Assembly: GCA_963082975.1 (NCBI GenBank) | Contig: OY720350.1 | Coordinates: forward strand, 45,462,734 to 45,526,733 | Length of the DNA stretch: 64,000 nucleotides | Direction of reading: 5' to 3' | DNA from: Labia minor | Taxonomy: Eukaryota; Arthropoda; Insecta; Dermaptera; Spongiphoridae | Part shown: positions 24,355 to 36,095 of the stretch, one piece after another | Numbering within the stretch: position 1 is the stretch's first letter | Layout of the letters: each line of letters opens with the position of its first letter | Position numbers and translations under genes: made by a program | Notes under the pieces: model-generated | The model's input: only the letters and a program-made list of their open reading frames with translations | What the model was told of the DNA's origin: nothing | The model's database searches: none

Positions 24355-25020
24355 AAAAACAGAATTGATAAGTGCTTATAAGGATGAAATCAGACAACTT
24401 ATAAGGAAAAATAACGAATTATTTAAAGAAAAATTGTTCTCATTAATTGAACTGAAATTTGAAAGTAACGAAAAAAATTCAATGAGCAGAAGAGAAAGTT
24501 AAAAAATAGAAAATGAAAGCAGATCCACTAAATATGTATAATATTGCATATTAGAAGAGGGTGAATGGTTAATGTAAGATCTTTGAAGGAAAAGGTTGTA
24601 ACAATTATTAAGGATATACTAATAATAATCTCAATTTATTAATTATGCAAGACGTATAGCTCGCCTCTCTGTAACCCTCTCTTAACAAAACAAGCCCAAT
24701 TATAGCACACAGAAAGAGTAAAAAAGATACTATAAAAAATAAAAACAAATTGAAAAAAAATAATAATTATTATATCATGGATGATTTTTCAAAAGATGCT
24801 TAGAAAAAGAGAAAAGAATTGTTGCCAAAATTGATCAAAATAAAGAAAAGAAGTTTGCTGTTTTAAAGTATAATAAGCTTATTATAAATAAGTATAGAAA
24901 TAGTTATAATTCTAACAAAAAAGATATAAATGAAATCAATTCTCTAGAAAATGTTTTATTGATAATTCTGATCCGATTATAGAAAATAACAGAGAACTAA
25001 ATGCAATTGTAAATATTTAA
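24355..25020 (+). pseudogene. Decayed LINE ORF1-like region (tentative)
   Basis: From 24355 the frame reads MEKTELISAYKDEIRQLIRK and on to NELFKEKLFSLIELKFESNE, stop at 24502: a charged, coiled-coil-like N terminus. After more broken sequence, 24800-24960 reads EKRIVAKIDQNKEKKFAVLK and then YNKLIINKYRNSYNSNKKDI. Both pieces resemble the first-ORF/N-terminal region of RTE-like non-LTR elements (coiled coil, then a basic segment with a YNKLII-like strand). It could belong to the same LINE family as L1-L3, but no overlap with those copies exists to prove it. Confidence 0.4.
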
Positions 25021-25208
25021 AATAGAGAGAAAAAAATAAAAAGAAATTTTTCGTTAAAACAAAAACCTCTGACTTTGTACGTCCTACGCAAGGACAACTC
25101 CTATCAAGTCGGTTTTATCCATTAGATGTCCTATGATCAGTAGAGTGGGTCCTATCAATCTTTATCTTGATTTTCATGATCGGAGGCGCTAACAAGTAAC
25201 TTTCCCAA

Positions 25209-25287
25209 TTTTGATCCCGGAAGCTGAGTTGACTCCATCCCATAGACCCCATTTAGAGAAATTCCCTTGCCAGGGCCGGGATCAAAA
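25209..25287. repeat. 79-bp inverted-repeat unit
   Basis: TTTTGATCCCGG at 25209-25220 is inverted as CCGGGATCAAAA at 25276-25287 around a 55-bp GC-richer loop. It may be a very short MITE or a hairpin RNA remnant. Confidence 0.45.
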
Positions 25288-25559
25288 AAGTAAATGGCCC
25301 TATTTCTTAAAGTATAAAAAATATAACAAATTTGATATCAAACAATTTATAAAGAATTTCATTTTACCAATTTCATCTCTTATGAAAAATATTGGTATTA
25401 TTTTTTTTAATAATAAAATAAATTACCTACTTTTCAATCAAAAAAATTTTCTAGGTTACTTTGAAAGTAAAACATTACTTCCGTTATTCATTTTATTACA
25501 TATTACCGGGTTTCAAGTCATACTGATTCCAAAAAGTGTTTTTTTCGTTAGCGTATGTG

Positions 25560-25893
25560 CAGGGCTGTTTCTAAGGTATATGCCGCACAGGTGCGAGAAT
25601 AATTTTGCCGCCCCTTCCCTAACCCAGCCCCTTCCCCCAAAATTGTTAAAAAATTTACAAATAAAAAAGATAAAGTAAATTTAAGTTAATTTAGTTTTTT
25701 AAAAAATTGAAAAAAAAATCGAAAGTATTTAAGGACCTGATCGCAAAATCATTTGACCTTTTTTTAGAACCATATTGAAAAAAATTACAAAAAACAAAAT
25801 AAATAAGTACTTTTAAGGTGGCTCGCGCCGCCCCCCTAAACTTGCCGCCCGGGTACCCCGCTCGCCCTGCAACCCCGGGTCGCAACGGCCCTA
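25560..25893. mobile_element. hAT-type MITE, 334 bp
   Basis: Left end CAGGGCTGTTTCTAAGG and right end the inverse of TAGGGCCGTTGCGACCC form imperfect terminal repeats. A perfect 8-bp duplication CGTATGTG flanks it (25552-25559 and 25894-25901). GC-rich ends enclose an AT-rich ORF-free interior. The long ORF starting upstream at 25211 runs through it by chance. Confidence 0.8.
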
Positions 25894-25901
25894 CGTATGT
25901 G

Positions 25902-26414
25902 TAACAAGTCTAAAGTCGAAAGATTAAATGAATCAATAAAAAAAATTATAATTAGGAAATTAAATTTAACTTTTAAATAATAAAATATTTTAAAAAAGAT
26001 ATTGAAAATAAACAAATTATATTATTTTTTAAAAAAATTAAAATTAAATTGACTCAAATATATAAAAATAAATTATTTATTAAAGAAGACTTTAAAACCC
26101 TTTAATTAAAGAAATTGAATTACAGTATAAAAGTAACTGAAGCAGATAAATATTATAATTCTTTATAATGACTTGGTTAAAGAAGAAAAATCAGTTTATG
26201 TTTGAAATTCTATAAATTTTTTAAAAAATCCATATTTTTTTATACTAAGATCTAATTTTCTAAGATTTAGACATTTTGGAATTAATTCTTTAAAATTTTT
26301 TATTTAGACATTCAATTAATCCTTTCGAATTTATATATAATTTATTCTTGATATTATTTTTATTTATTTATTAATATTTTATATTTAATTAAAAAAAAAT
26401 AAAATTATAATTAT
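25902..26414. other. AT-rich spacer
   Basis: Nothing was recognised. Confidence 0.5.
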
Positions 26415-26636
26415 TCAACTAGAGTGTATAAAGCACGTTGTGTGGCAATTATCGAATCGCCGTTTTCGATAAACCGCTCAATAACAAAAGCACGATGTTC
26501 ACCAGACCAAGGCATGTTGACTACTGACAAATGGCATAAAACTGGCTTTCTAACGGTTTTTACCCCACTACTCTACCTGCTCCCTCTTCTGAGAAAAAGG
26601 GATTTGAAATCGGATAGGTTTTTCTGCCCCACACTG
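26415..26636 (-). mobile_element. Tc1/mariner-type relic, N-terminal HTH
   Basis: The inverse strand starts with the TIR-like CAGTGTGGGGCAGAAAAACC at 26636. A start codon at 26513-26515 opens MPWSGEHRAFVIERFIENGD followed by SIIATQRALYTLVE and a stop. This matches the N terminus (HTH, EHRAFVVE / ATQRAF pattern) of an insect transposase family. Everything downstream is missing. Confidence 0.7.
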
Positions 26637-27669
26637 TATAACATATATTAGTTTATTTTTTATTAAACTCCAATATACTTTTGCATATGAATATAACCAT
26701 TACAACAACATCTTTTTTTTAAATTTTTGGATTCATTTCCATAATTCATTAACATTTTTTATATATTTGAGTAACTTTTCTCTCTTCCCCTTCTCCTCTT
26801 TCACTTGTTACGGCATGATTTATTCAGAAGTGTTCAAACGACTCACTGCAATGTATCTAGAATCGGAAACCAGGAGACCTTCATAGCTCTCTTAGCTTAA
26901 TTACATGGTAAATCAATTATAGGTTAATTTATTAATTAATTATCTTTCCTTTGCCATAATTATTTAGCATCTTTTGATCTCATTCTAAAGTATAAAAAAT
27001 ATCCCATTTCCTTCAATATTGGTTTTATTTCACTTGGCAAAGAATCTCCTTTCCATTAATTTTAATGTTAACGAAAAAAGTTGAGTTTATAACAACGATT
27101 TTAAATTTTCTTAAGATAATAGTTAATCAACTCATAGAATAATCCATACACATTTATTTTGATTTTATAAATAAAAAAATATTTTTTTATTTTATTATGC
27201 TTTATATCTTCTTTTTAAAGTTCGGAATAGTCAAAAAACATTTTTCTTGATTATTATTATACTTAAGTTTTATATATTTATGTTATACCATATATAAAAA
27301 TCCAATGTGATCTAACATTTCTTTGATTTCTTTGATTTGCAAACTTTTTCACTTTTCTTCTATAGTTAATTGCCAATTTTTATTTAATTTTTTAATTTTT
27401 ATTTAACCATCTTTTATTAATATTAAAAATATAAGAGCGTTAGTTATTTAAAATATAAAAATTTCAAGAACTTTTTAAAATTCGCCAATTAAGCTTTTTC
27501 AGAGTACTTCAAAGTGAAGAAAATATTACTGATGTTAAAGATGAGATCGAGCGAGTTTAATCGAATTTCTTATTATCAGTTTGAAAAAAGTGTAAACAAG
27601 TATAAAATCAATGACGAAATTTTTGAACACTTTTTGTCACAAACTCACACTGAGTGTATTTTTCAGGAT
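26637..27669. other. AT-rich spacer
   Basis: No element ends or gene were recognised. A short stretch at 27506-27562 reads LQSEENITDVKDEIERV and looks protein-like, but it is too short to assign. Confidence 0.4.
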
Positions 27670-28045
27670 TACTATCTATATATATATATAAAAGTTTTTG
27701 TCTGCACATTGCTCAGAATTTAAAATTTATTGCATATCTTCGCGTTTCATGACCTCTAGAATCCAAAAGTGATTTTAGAATTTTTCATGTCTGTCTGTCT
27801 GTCTGTCGGCCCGGAAAATAAGGATGTTATAGACTCAAAATTGGCTGAACCGTTTTCTATGAAATTACATCACAATATTCTTAAATACCTTTATAGTAAC
27901 ATAGGCTATAAATTTTATTAATATCTAATCAATAACCGGAGAAATTAATTTTTTAAAGTTTATATAATTCTCCCTGTTGTTCATTTAAGAGCCTTGTATA
28001 GCCCACTGCCCCTAGCGGAAATTATTTTCACAATGTGTATATATT
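27670..28045 (+). mobile_element. Helitron/mini-me type element (family D)
   Basis: Contains a (TA)n start (27674-27691), then GTTTTTGTCTGCACATTGCTC-like sequence, a GTCT pentamer array at 27790-27810, and the core TTGGCTGAACCGTTTTCTAT followed by GAAATTA. This order, (TA)n then (GTCY)n then a GAACCG...ATGAAATT core, is that described for insect mini-me elements. No TIR or ORF. The 3' end is uncertain. Confidence 0.5.
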
Positions 28046-28063
28046 AATTTCTCTAGCAATTCC

Positions 28064-28890
28064 CAAACAAAGCATTAATATAATATTTTATTTTAAATTC
28101 TAATATTCAAATATCATTTCAATTAAATAATTTATTCTAAAAGTTATCATTTTAATTAATTAATAGTGATAAAAAAAATATTTAGTAACATAGAGGAACA
28201 GTATTAACATACAAAATCTTAATATACAAAATGTAGAATTTGAATATGTAGACGAATGTAATCACTAAGGATAATAATATTTGAGAAGAATTTAAATCGA
28301 GCTTGCAATCGGGAAACGCCTGTTGTCATGCAGTAAAGAGGCTTATCTCATCAAAATTATTATCAAAGGGAATAAAAATTAAAACACACACATACAAAGC
28401 AATTATTTTGTCTGTTGTATTATATGGGTGTGAGGCATGGTCTAAGGAGATGAGAGTAGATTCAGAGTATTTGAGAATAGGATTCTTCCCAGCATTTATG
28501 GGCCAAAGAAAGATGAAGACACCAGGAAATGGCGGAGACTGCAAACGAGGAATTGCATGACCTCAATGCATCTCCATAAATAGTTAGGGTTATAAAAGCG
28601 AGAAGGCTGCGATAGGCGGGGCACTTGGCTAGAATGGGAGAGGAAAAAAATATTGGTGGGGAGGGGCCGATTGGAAAACGTTCGCTTGAAAGACCAAGGA
28701 CGCGTAGGAAGGGACGTAAGAGAGATGGGACAAGGGATCAGGATAGGGACACTTGGAGAAAGGTGGTTGTAGCGGCCAAGAACTTTCGAGTACCGTTGAG
28801 CCACATAGATAGATAGATATAACATATACAATAACAATATATATAATTAATTTACTGATTAAATTAAATTTTCAAAAGAAATATATGTTT
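28064..28890. repeat. Inverted segmental duplicate of 17480-19136
   Basis: 28064-28160 matches the inverse of 19034-19136, 28171-28822 matches LINE copy L1, and 28823-28890 matches the inverse of 17480-17565. Shared flanks on both sides of the LINE show that one insertion was copied, not two independent insertions. Relative to the other copy, about 820 bp is absent here (L1's insertion, its upstream LINE part and about 420 bp of flank), with short TTAATT homology at the joint. Confidence 0.65.
28171..28822 (+). pseudogene. RTE-like LINE fragment, copy L2
   Basis: Encodes the C-terminal part of a non-LTR reverse-transcriptase ORF: SGNACCHAVKRLISSKLLSK, then [24 protein letters not shown] and, after frame breaks, the ARMGEE / RSLERPRTRRKGRKRD segment. 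It ends in CACATAGATAGATAGATATA, a short tandem tail like those of RTE-type LINEs. The palm domain with the catalytic YADD is missing. Sister of L1. Confidence 0.75.
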
Positions 28891-30347
28891 TAAATTCTGA
28901 TATTGTATTTGTGAACAGCCCATCTCGAAAATATTTAGAAGGATTTATGGATAAATAAATATATATTAATAGATAAATAATATAGATTGATAAAATAAGT
29001 GAAAGTAATAATTATATTATAGAATATATTAATTAATTATTTTTTAAATTATATTACAAAAAAATAATTAATTGATAAAAAATACAATATTCTTATATAA
29101 ATATTAATAATAGAATAAATCTCTTATAAATTTATTTTCTCAATTTATTCTCACTATAATTAATAAGAGATTTATATTGACATTTGAATTGTAACTCCAT
29201 TAATACATAAAGTCTGATTTCAATATAAGAAAAATGACTATAATCTATTAAATTACTTTACTTCTTACTGAATCCCATTCCACTTATTTCCAAAAGATTA
29301 ATTAATTTATCAAAGTAGATAATATTTACAAAAGCACAAAAACAAATTTTTTTATATCAATTCAAATATCAAAAATATTTATTTTGAGATCAATAAAGAT
29401 ATAAATATATATTTAATAGGATGAAAAAATAAACAATAATTAATTAATTTATTCTTATGTAATTTATAAAAGTTATTTAAACATTTTTTTTTGCTGACTT
29501 TGCATGATTCTAATTTCGCTTATTGTCTAAGAATGTTGTTTTCTTAATATTTACATGGATAATTACTTGATGTTTTATATATATATATATATACTTATAT
29601 ATATATATATATATAACTTGTATTAGATAAACAAAACCTACTCATCTCCATTTATTTTGGGGCATGTTGTGTTCGCCAAGATAGACATCAAGCCAATTAT
29701 ATACAGGGCAGGGTGTTTTCGTGATGGTTCTGTGCATGTTTTACATCCTAATAACTTTGCAGCTTTACATGATACATAAATTATCTGAGTTAAGTGAATG
29801 TCGTTTTGGAGGACAATCCAAACTTTGAAATGCCGGAACAAAACAATCCATTATTAATTCAAAAATGCATTACTAATAGATATACATATCTATTTAGGTA
29901 AGATTTTTTACTAGTAATACAAAAATTACTTTTGTATAATATTTTTAAAACATTTCATTAAAATAAAATAAAAAAAAATATCTTATATATTTTATTATCA
30001 TATTATATATATTACATAGAATTTATTGAAAATAAAGATATTGAATTATATAATATAAAATTGAGGTTTCGTTTCGTAATCGAAAGCCGATTACTCTGTT
30101 TTCTTGACATTGAATTTAAGTTTGATTGATTGATTGCATAAGAAAATATACTAGCTTATTGTAAAAAAAAGGTTATTTGATTTTTACTCAAATATTAGAT
30201 ATCCTTCCAAAAAAATAAATCAGAACTCAATTAAAATCAATTAAAAATAAAACAATTTAAATTCATATATATATATATATATATATATATTATTTAATTA
30301 TTACCTCTCATAAAAAAAAATAAGATGTAGTTTATTTATAAAGTACT
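28891..30347. other. AT-rich spacer
   Basis: Very AT-rich, with (TA)n at 29576-29615 and 30267-30290. A less AT-rich patch at 29640-29850 is open on both strands for about 60 codons (plus-strand DIKPIIYRAGCFRDGSVHVL), with no family recognised. Confidence 0.4.
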
Positions 30348-30356
30348 AAAACCAAA

Positions 30357-30627
30357 AGGGGCAGTATGGCTGAGTGGGTAGAGTACTAGATTTCTACACA
30401 GGATGCCTGAGTTCGAATCACAGCATAGAACTCAAGATTATATATTTATTTAATTAATTAATTTAATTAATAAATATAAAAATTTAATTCAATTTAACAT
30501 CGGCTGCCCCACCGAAGAAGGCAAAGCGAAACCACTTCGGTCAAATTTTCCCATGAACACCCTATGACTCCTGTGGAGTTATTAGGGCCACGACACTTCC
30601 GCTAGGAAGTTGTCGACAACGAAGAAG
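30357..30627 (+). mobile_element. tRNA-derived SINE, copy 1
   Basis: The head GGGGCAGTATGGCTGAGTGG carries an RNA polymerase III A box (TGGCTGAGTGGG, 30368-30379). About 40 nt later is a B box, GAGTTCGAATC (30409-30419). An AT-rich linker is followed by a conserved GC-rich body (TCGGCTGCCCCACCGAAGAA, ACTCCTGTGGAGT and CTTCCGCTAGGAAG hairpins) and a GAAGAAGAAA-type tail. The 9-bp AAAACCAAA repeats at 30348-30356 and 30628-30636 are target duplications. It is a SINE rather than a functional tRNA because the anticodon arm is not convincing and the unit is dispersed. Confidence 0.88.
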
Positions 30628-30636
30628 AAAACCAAA

Positions 30637-31280
30637 TAGGTTTGAAAAAATATACAATTTAAATTTTACCTGTAATAATAAAGTTTTTAATTTATGAAAG
30701 GCAGAACTATATTTTTGTAAATTGTAAATTTAGTTATCTTCCAAAATACAACTTATTAATTATAAAAAAAAAAAACAAAGAAAAAGAGAATAACAGCATC
30801 TAATTATTAAAAAGTGATAAGAAATATTCTAAACTTCAATATTAAATGATGAAAATGAAAAATTAAACATAGAGTTAATGAATGAATGAAGTTAAATTAT
30901 TTAAAAATGCTGGGTAAGATTGTAAATGCTGATTTTTTTCCTCATTATGGAAAAAAAGTAATTTCTAGAGATTGGGTGATATGCAATGACTTTTCACAAA
31001 ATGTAAAATTTATGAAGAAATATTGTTAGATTCTTGTTATTTATTATTAAATATCATTAAAACTTTTGATTCTGATGAAATCTAAATTCTGAAAATTAAT
31101 TATATTAGAGTTTGAAAAAACATTGAATTGAATTATACATGTAAATTTTGAAAAAAATTAGCTCATTTGAGAGAAGAATTGTTCAAAAAATATTCATTTC
31201 TAAGTTTAATTAAGTGAAAATATTGAATTTCAAATATCATTTTTAAAAAATATAAATACAGGATTTTACAAGTTCTAAAA
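30637..31280. other. AT-rich spacer
   Basis: Nothing was recognised. Confidence 0.5.
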
Positions 31281-31295
31281 TTATTTTTTTGAAAC

Positions 31296-32240
31296 TATCT
31301 ATCTATCTCTGTGGCTCTACGGAACTCGAAAGTTCTTGGTCGCAGCAACCACACTTCTCCAAGTGTCCCTATTCTGAGCCATAACCCTCCAATCGCTATC
31401 CTCTCCCATTTCTCTCACGTCCCTTCCTACATTATCCACCCACCGCGTCCTTGGTCCTCCAAGCGGGCGTTTCTCACTCGGTCTCCCCCCCAATATATTT
31501 TCGCCAATCTTTCCTCCCCCATTCTAGTCACATGTCCTGCCCACCGCAGCCTTCTCGATTTTATATTTCTAACTATTTCTGGAGATGCATAGAGGTCATG
31601 CAATTCCTCGTTATCCAGTCTCCGCCATTCCCCGGTGACCTCATATTTCTTTGGCCCATAAATGCTTCGTAGAATCCTATTCTTAAAAACTCTAAATCTA
31701 CTCTTTTCATAGACCATGCCTCACACCCATATAATACAACCGGCAAAATAATTATTTTATAAATTTTAATTTTTATCCCCTTTGATAATTTTGACGCGAT
31801 AAGCCCCTTTACTGCATGATAACAGGCACTTCCCGATTGTAACCTAGCTTTAAACTTCTCTCGAATATTATTATCTTTCGTTATTACAGAACCTAAGTAT
31901 TTAAATTTTTCTACATTTTTATATTCTATATTTTGTATGTTAAAACTGTGTGTGTGTTAATACTTATCCTCTCTGTTACTAAATACTTTGTCTTAGCAAT
32001 ATTTATTTCCAGACCCACCTTTTCCTGCTTCGATTAATTTCTCTACGCTATCTTTAATTACACTTGCCGAATTTCTTATTATATTTAAGTCGTCTGCGTA
32101 ACCTAATACTTGAATTTTTTTGTTTAATTGTATTCCGCTTGATTTTTCCCCAATTTGTCTAATTACATATTCCAGAACTAAATTAAATAGAATTGGTGAT
32201 AATGCGTCTCCTTGTTTTAACCCATTCCAAATTTCGAAAG
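31296..32240 (-). pseudogene. RTE-like LINE, 5'-truncated copy L3 with 15-bp TSD
   Basis: The minus strand begins in the reverse-transcriptase palm: LKQGDALSPILFNLVLEYVI, then VLGYADDLNII with the catalytic YADD at 32090-32101. The coding sequence continues (with a few breaks) through [31 protein letters not shown] and [19 protein letters not shown], ending in (ATAG)n. The 15-bp TTATTTTTTTGAAAC at 31281-31295 and 32241-32255 is a target duplication. This shows insertion by target-primed reverse transcription with 5' truncation at the LKQGD motif. It is the least decayed of the three copies; the endonuclease and N-terminal RT are absent. Confidence 0.88.
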
Positions 32241-32255
32241 TTATTTTTTTGAAAC

Positions 32256-33280
32256 ACTGAATATTTATATGATATGATTAATACGTATATGCATTTGTTT
32301 AACATAAGCAATTATCTATTTTCATTAACTAATTTATTTTCTCTATAAAATGTCTTAATCTTTTATTTCGTTAAGTTTCTAAAGAAAAAACGTTTCTACC
32401 GAGTATATGTTTATATGCTTGTTATTTACAAAATAAACCTTCTATTCAACAAGGAATCCTTAAATGTTTATAACATATACGTAAAGGAACAATAGAACAA
32501 AAACCGAGACCCACTTTATTTGAATATAGGAATATAGGTATGTATGGTATTATATAGTATAATACTTATATATATTATTATAATACTATCAAATTGTCTT
32601 GTATTTCTAATGGCAATGAATTGAATGGCATATGTATATCTTCTTTATGTTTCTTCGTGGTTAGTTGTTATTTAAGGCTTTTCCACTCTGTGACAAAGGG
32701 AGTAACCAACTGTAACTTTAGTTAATCAATATCCTCTCACAGGTGATAATTGATCTAATAACCATTGACACGAGGATTTAGTCATACATCGAGAATGTTC
32801 AAATAAACTCTTAGATTAATAGGATGAGACAGGTAGATGTTTTCAAAATAAAATAGAAGTGAGAAATTACTTTATTTTTTTTTTATTTTTTAATTTAGTT
32901 ACTTTGTTTTAGTGAAGAATTTAAATAAAGGTTGTATTAGAAAATATGACCTGATATTTTTAGTAAGTAGTCTTATCTCATCAAATTTAGAATTTATAAA
33001 ATGGTTATTTTGCTGGGTGTATTAGGCGTAGTGTATGACTTTGTAAGATGAGAATTATTTCATTTAACTAATTAAAATATGATTCTTTGTGGACCGATGA
33101 AATCAAAGAGAGATAAGTCGGATTGCATAAGGATGAAAATCTAGGAGCGCTCTAATGATACTCTGTGGTAATGTGGGAAGTACTACCACACACTATTTGC
33201 AAAGGTTTTATTGGAAATGCAATTAAATACACTATTCAGGAAATTAACGTTTTAAAAACAATTAATATTGTAAGGTGAGG
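32256..33280. other. Spacer, possibly unique
   Basis: Moderately AT-rich with no element ends. 32640-32830 and 33030-33230 are less AT-rich but show no convincing ORF. Confidence 0.35.
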
Positions 33281-33405
33281 AACTTGGCGGCCGCGCGCGT
33301 CAAGCTTTGATTTCACTAATTTTTTTGCAAGACAACTTGGCGGGGCCCTAACTTTTTTGATTTCCTAACTTTTTAGGGCACACAACTTGGCGGGGAACCT
33401 CTACC
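33281..33405 (+). repeat. GC-rich tandem repeat, about 50-53 bp unit
   Basis: AACTTGGCGG recurs at 33281, 33334 and 33384. Between the copies lie similar TTTGATTTC(A/C)CTAA(C)TTTTT segments. That gives two full units and a partial one. Confidence 0.6.
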
Positions 33406-33425
33406 ATGAAGTGGTTTTTTGTCAG

Positions 33426-33457
<32 letters not shown>

Positions 33458-35214
33458 TCCTTAAGCTTTTCATTTTATTGATATTAATCTAAACTTCTAA
33501 AACTTTCTATCAGTGGTTAATTAAACGGTTTCTATAAAGGTTCACTTTTCAAAGAAATCACTGATCCGTTTTTTATGGTTTTAATAAACTTCTAAGTTAT
33601 CTATTCCATCGTAAGCGAGTTATAATGATAGTTGACATATTCTATATCAAATGATCAAATCAATTAAATGGAAACGTATATATTCGTTGTTAGATAAAAA
33701 AAATCTATATAATTGTATATATATTATACATACAAATCAGGAAATAATGAGAAAATTGGAATTGATTGTTTCCATGAAGAGTAGAGAACATCAAAGCATC
33801 ATGATTGGACGAATAAATTTTCGCTTCGTAATCAATTAATTCAATTAGTGAGTAATTGATTAATTTGACTCTTTCATTTGAAGAGGCGTCTGACATCCAA
33901 AGACGGGCGATTCGTTGTTGTTTTTTCTTGTTCGTTCTTCTTTTGTGTAATTTGGAAGAGAATTACTTGACGTTTATTTTACCAAATTAGCCAAGAGGAG
34001 AAGGAATTCGAAAAGTAAACTCACAAACTGCATAAAGAGAGAGAGAGAAAGAGAGAGAGAAAGTGTTAGAAAGAGGAAAGATTTAAAAGAGACTTGTAGA
34101 GAAAACGGCATTGAAGTGATTTTTGACCTCTCTTTGGTTAAGATTTTGTTATTTTCTTCATTTGATTTATTTTATTATATAAAATGGTTGATTTTTATTT
34201 AAAAATGCAATTGCAAATTTTGTTTAAATTACATAAAAATATTAAAATATTCAATCAATTTGGAAAAAATTTTAATTGTTTAAATTGAAATAAAAAAAAT
34301 ATGATTAAACAAACAAAATTTATTTATAATAGTATTCATTTACTAGTATATACATACATAAATATCCCTATTCATAAAATATATCATAAATGTTCATTCA
34401 TATGTATCTAATCTGAATAAAGATCAATGACCGCTTTCCTGAAGGGGAAAACTCAATACACTACTCCAGGAAAAATCGTTTTTTTTTTCCTTTGCTTTGG
34501 CTGTTTCAAGTGAGAGTTATTCAACCCTTCGACATTCCCTCTTTCTCTCACTCTCTTCCTTTTTTTTCCTTTGCTTTGGCTCTTTTCATTGATTTTGAAA
34601 CTTTGTATTCAAGTCTACTCTCACAAATCAAATTTTGTCGTCTGTCTCTTTTATTTAGTCCATCCTAGGTCCAGAATGTTTTAGCTATTAACGAGTTCAT
34701 CACCATTCCTCTCGCTTTCTCTATTGATTACCACTGTAGAATTGAGAATCTCTTTCTTAGTAGTACTACATTTCTAAAATCCTTCTAAGAATATTCTTTA
34801 TTATTTTAATTTTTATCACCTCCTCTCAATCATTTTTCATAGAAAATTATCCAAATATCGATCTAATGAAATATTTATCACATTATCTTAATTAAAATCA
34901 GTTAAATGGTTACCCCTCTATTAATTAATGTCGGACTCAAATTGTAAACACCCTTTTTCAAGAACTTTACTAATATTGGGATCTCGTTCACATTGCTTTT
35001 TGTCGACTCGTCACATCACTCACCGTATTTACTCTTCATTCTTTATGAAAGCATTTCTAAAAATATAAAACTACTCTTTAGAATAAAAAATCTAACTCTA
35101 TTATTTAAATTTTTAATGTTTTTAATTAATCAAAGATCTCTTAGTCAAAATGAAATAACATTTTGATTGAAACATACTATTTTTATAGTTAAAAATATCT
35201 TTATTTTTATTATT
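33406..35214. other. Spacer with purine and pyrimidine tracts
   Basis: (TA)n at 33430-33456; a (GA)n-rich tract at 34038-34075; two near-identical TTTTTTCCTTTGCTTTGGCT segments at 34485 and 34563. Otherwise nothing was recognised. Confidence 0.45.
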
Positions 35215-35725
35215 ACTGACCGACGAAGGGTAGGTATTGTTTTCACAACAAATTTCACATGTAGAGATTTTTACATATATTCACTAATCATGCATTTTGT
35301 TAACAGAAAAAAATATTTTTAGCATGATGTCTGTCCGTCCGTCGGTCTGTATCTCCGTCCATCTGTCCATTGTGTATTGACGTGTATAGCTTGAACGGCT
35401 CAAATGATTTTGATAAAATTTGGTATATTTACTTAATGCATCAGTAGCCTGAATTCATCAACTTTTGGTGTATATCCGGAAACCGGAAGTAGTAGTTTAC
35501 AAAGTATTAATTTTATATTCATTTTCATAAAATATTTGATTTAAAAGATGGTATTGATAAATAATTGATTAATTAAACTAAAAATAAAAATTAAGATATT
35601 AATTTAGTCATTTTAATTCAAGTTTTAAAAATATTTTTTTTGATTCTTTATATATATAATCTTGTTTGGTAATTAATTTATTTCAAATCGTCGGTGGGTT
35701 CTGTGCCTGGCCATAGCTCATTTTT
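35215..35725 (+). mobile_element. Helentron-like family B, copy B5 (diverged subfamily)
   Basis: ACTGACCGACGAAGG start, TGTCTGTCCGTCCGTC microsatellite, core AACGGCTCAAATGATTTTGA then AAATTTGGTA, an AT-rich half differing from B1-B4, and the end ATCGTCGGTGGGTTCTG followed by the CTGGCCATAGCTC hairpin remnant. The TGACGTCA pair is absent. It groups with copy B6 at 62068. Confidence 0.65.
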
Positions 35726-36095
35726 TTTTTGTTATTAATTTAACTGATGTGTGTGTGTGTGTGATCATACTTTCTGTACTATGTCAATATTTTACCTAAA
35801 TCGAAATATCAATATTAATAAAAACTAAAATAAATTTTAAATGAATGATATCTTTTTATATTTATATTAAAAAGCAAGCTCTTAGTTTTCCATTTTACAA
35901 CTATGTACTTTTCCAAAATTTGTTATTAATATCAATTATTTAATTAAATGGACCAACTTATTTCAAATGAAAAAAAGAAATATAATGAAAAATCATTATT
36001 TTATTCATTGGAATAATAATACACTCTAATATGATAAATGTAAAATAAAAAATATAAATAAGATAACGAAAAAATAATTGTTGAAAAAATTTTCA
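35726..36095. other. AT-rich spacer
   Basis: Nothing was recognised. Confidence 0.5.

Noticed and set aside
25211-25678. 155-codon ORF, among the longest in the window
   Set aside because: It runs from a palindrome through AT-rich DNA into an hAT MITE with its TSD. No motif; composition is Lys/Phe/Ile-rich by AT bias.
27514-27723. 69-codon plus-strand ORF
   Set aside because: Runs into the (TA)n start of family D; its composition is AT-driven.
30357-30430. tRNA gene with A and B boxes
   Set aside because: It is the head of a dispersed SINE with target duplications, present again at 49309-49595; no proper anticodon stem.
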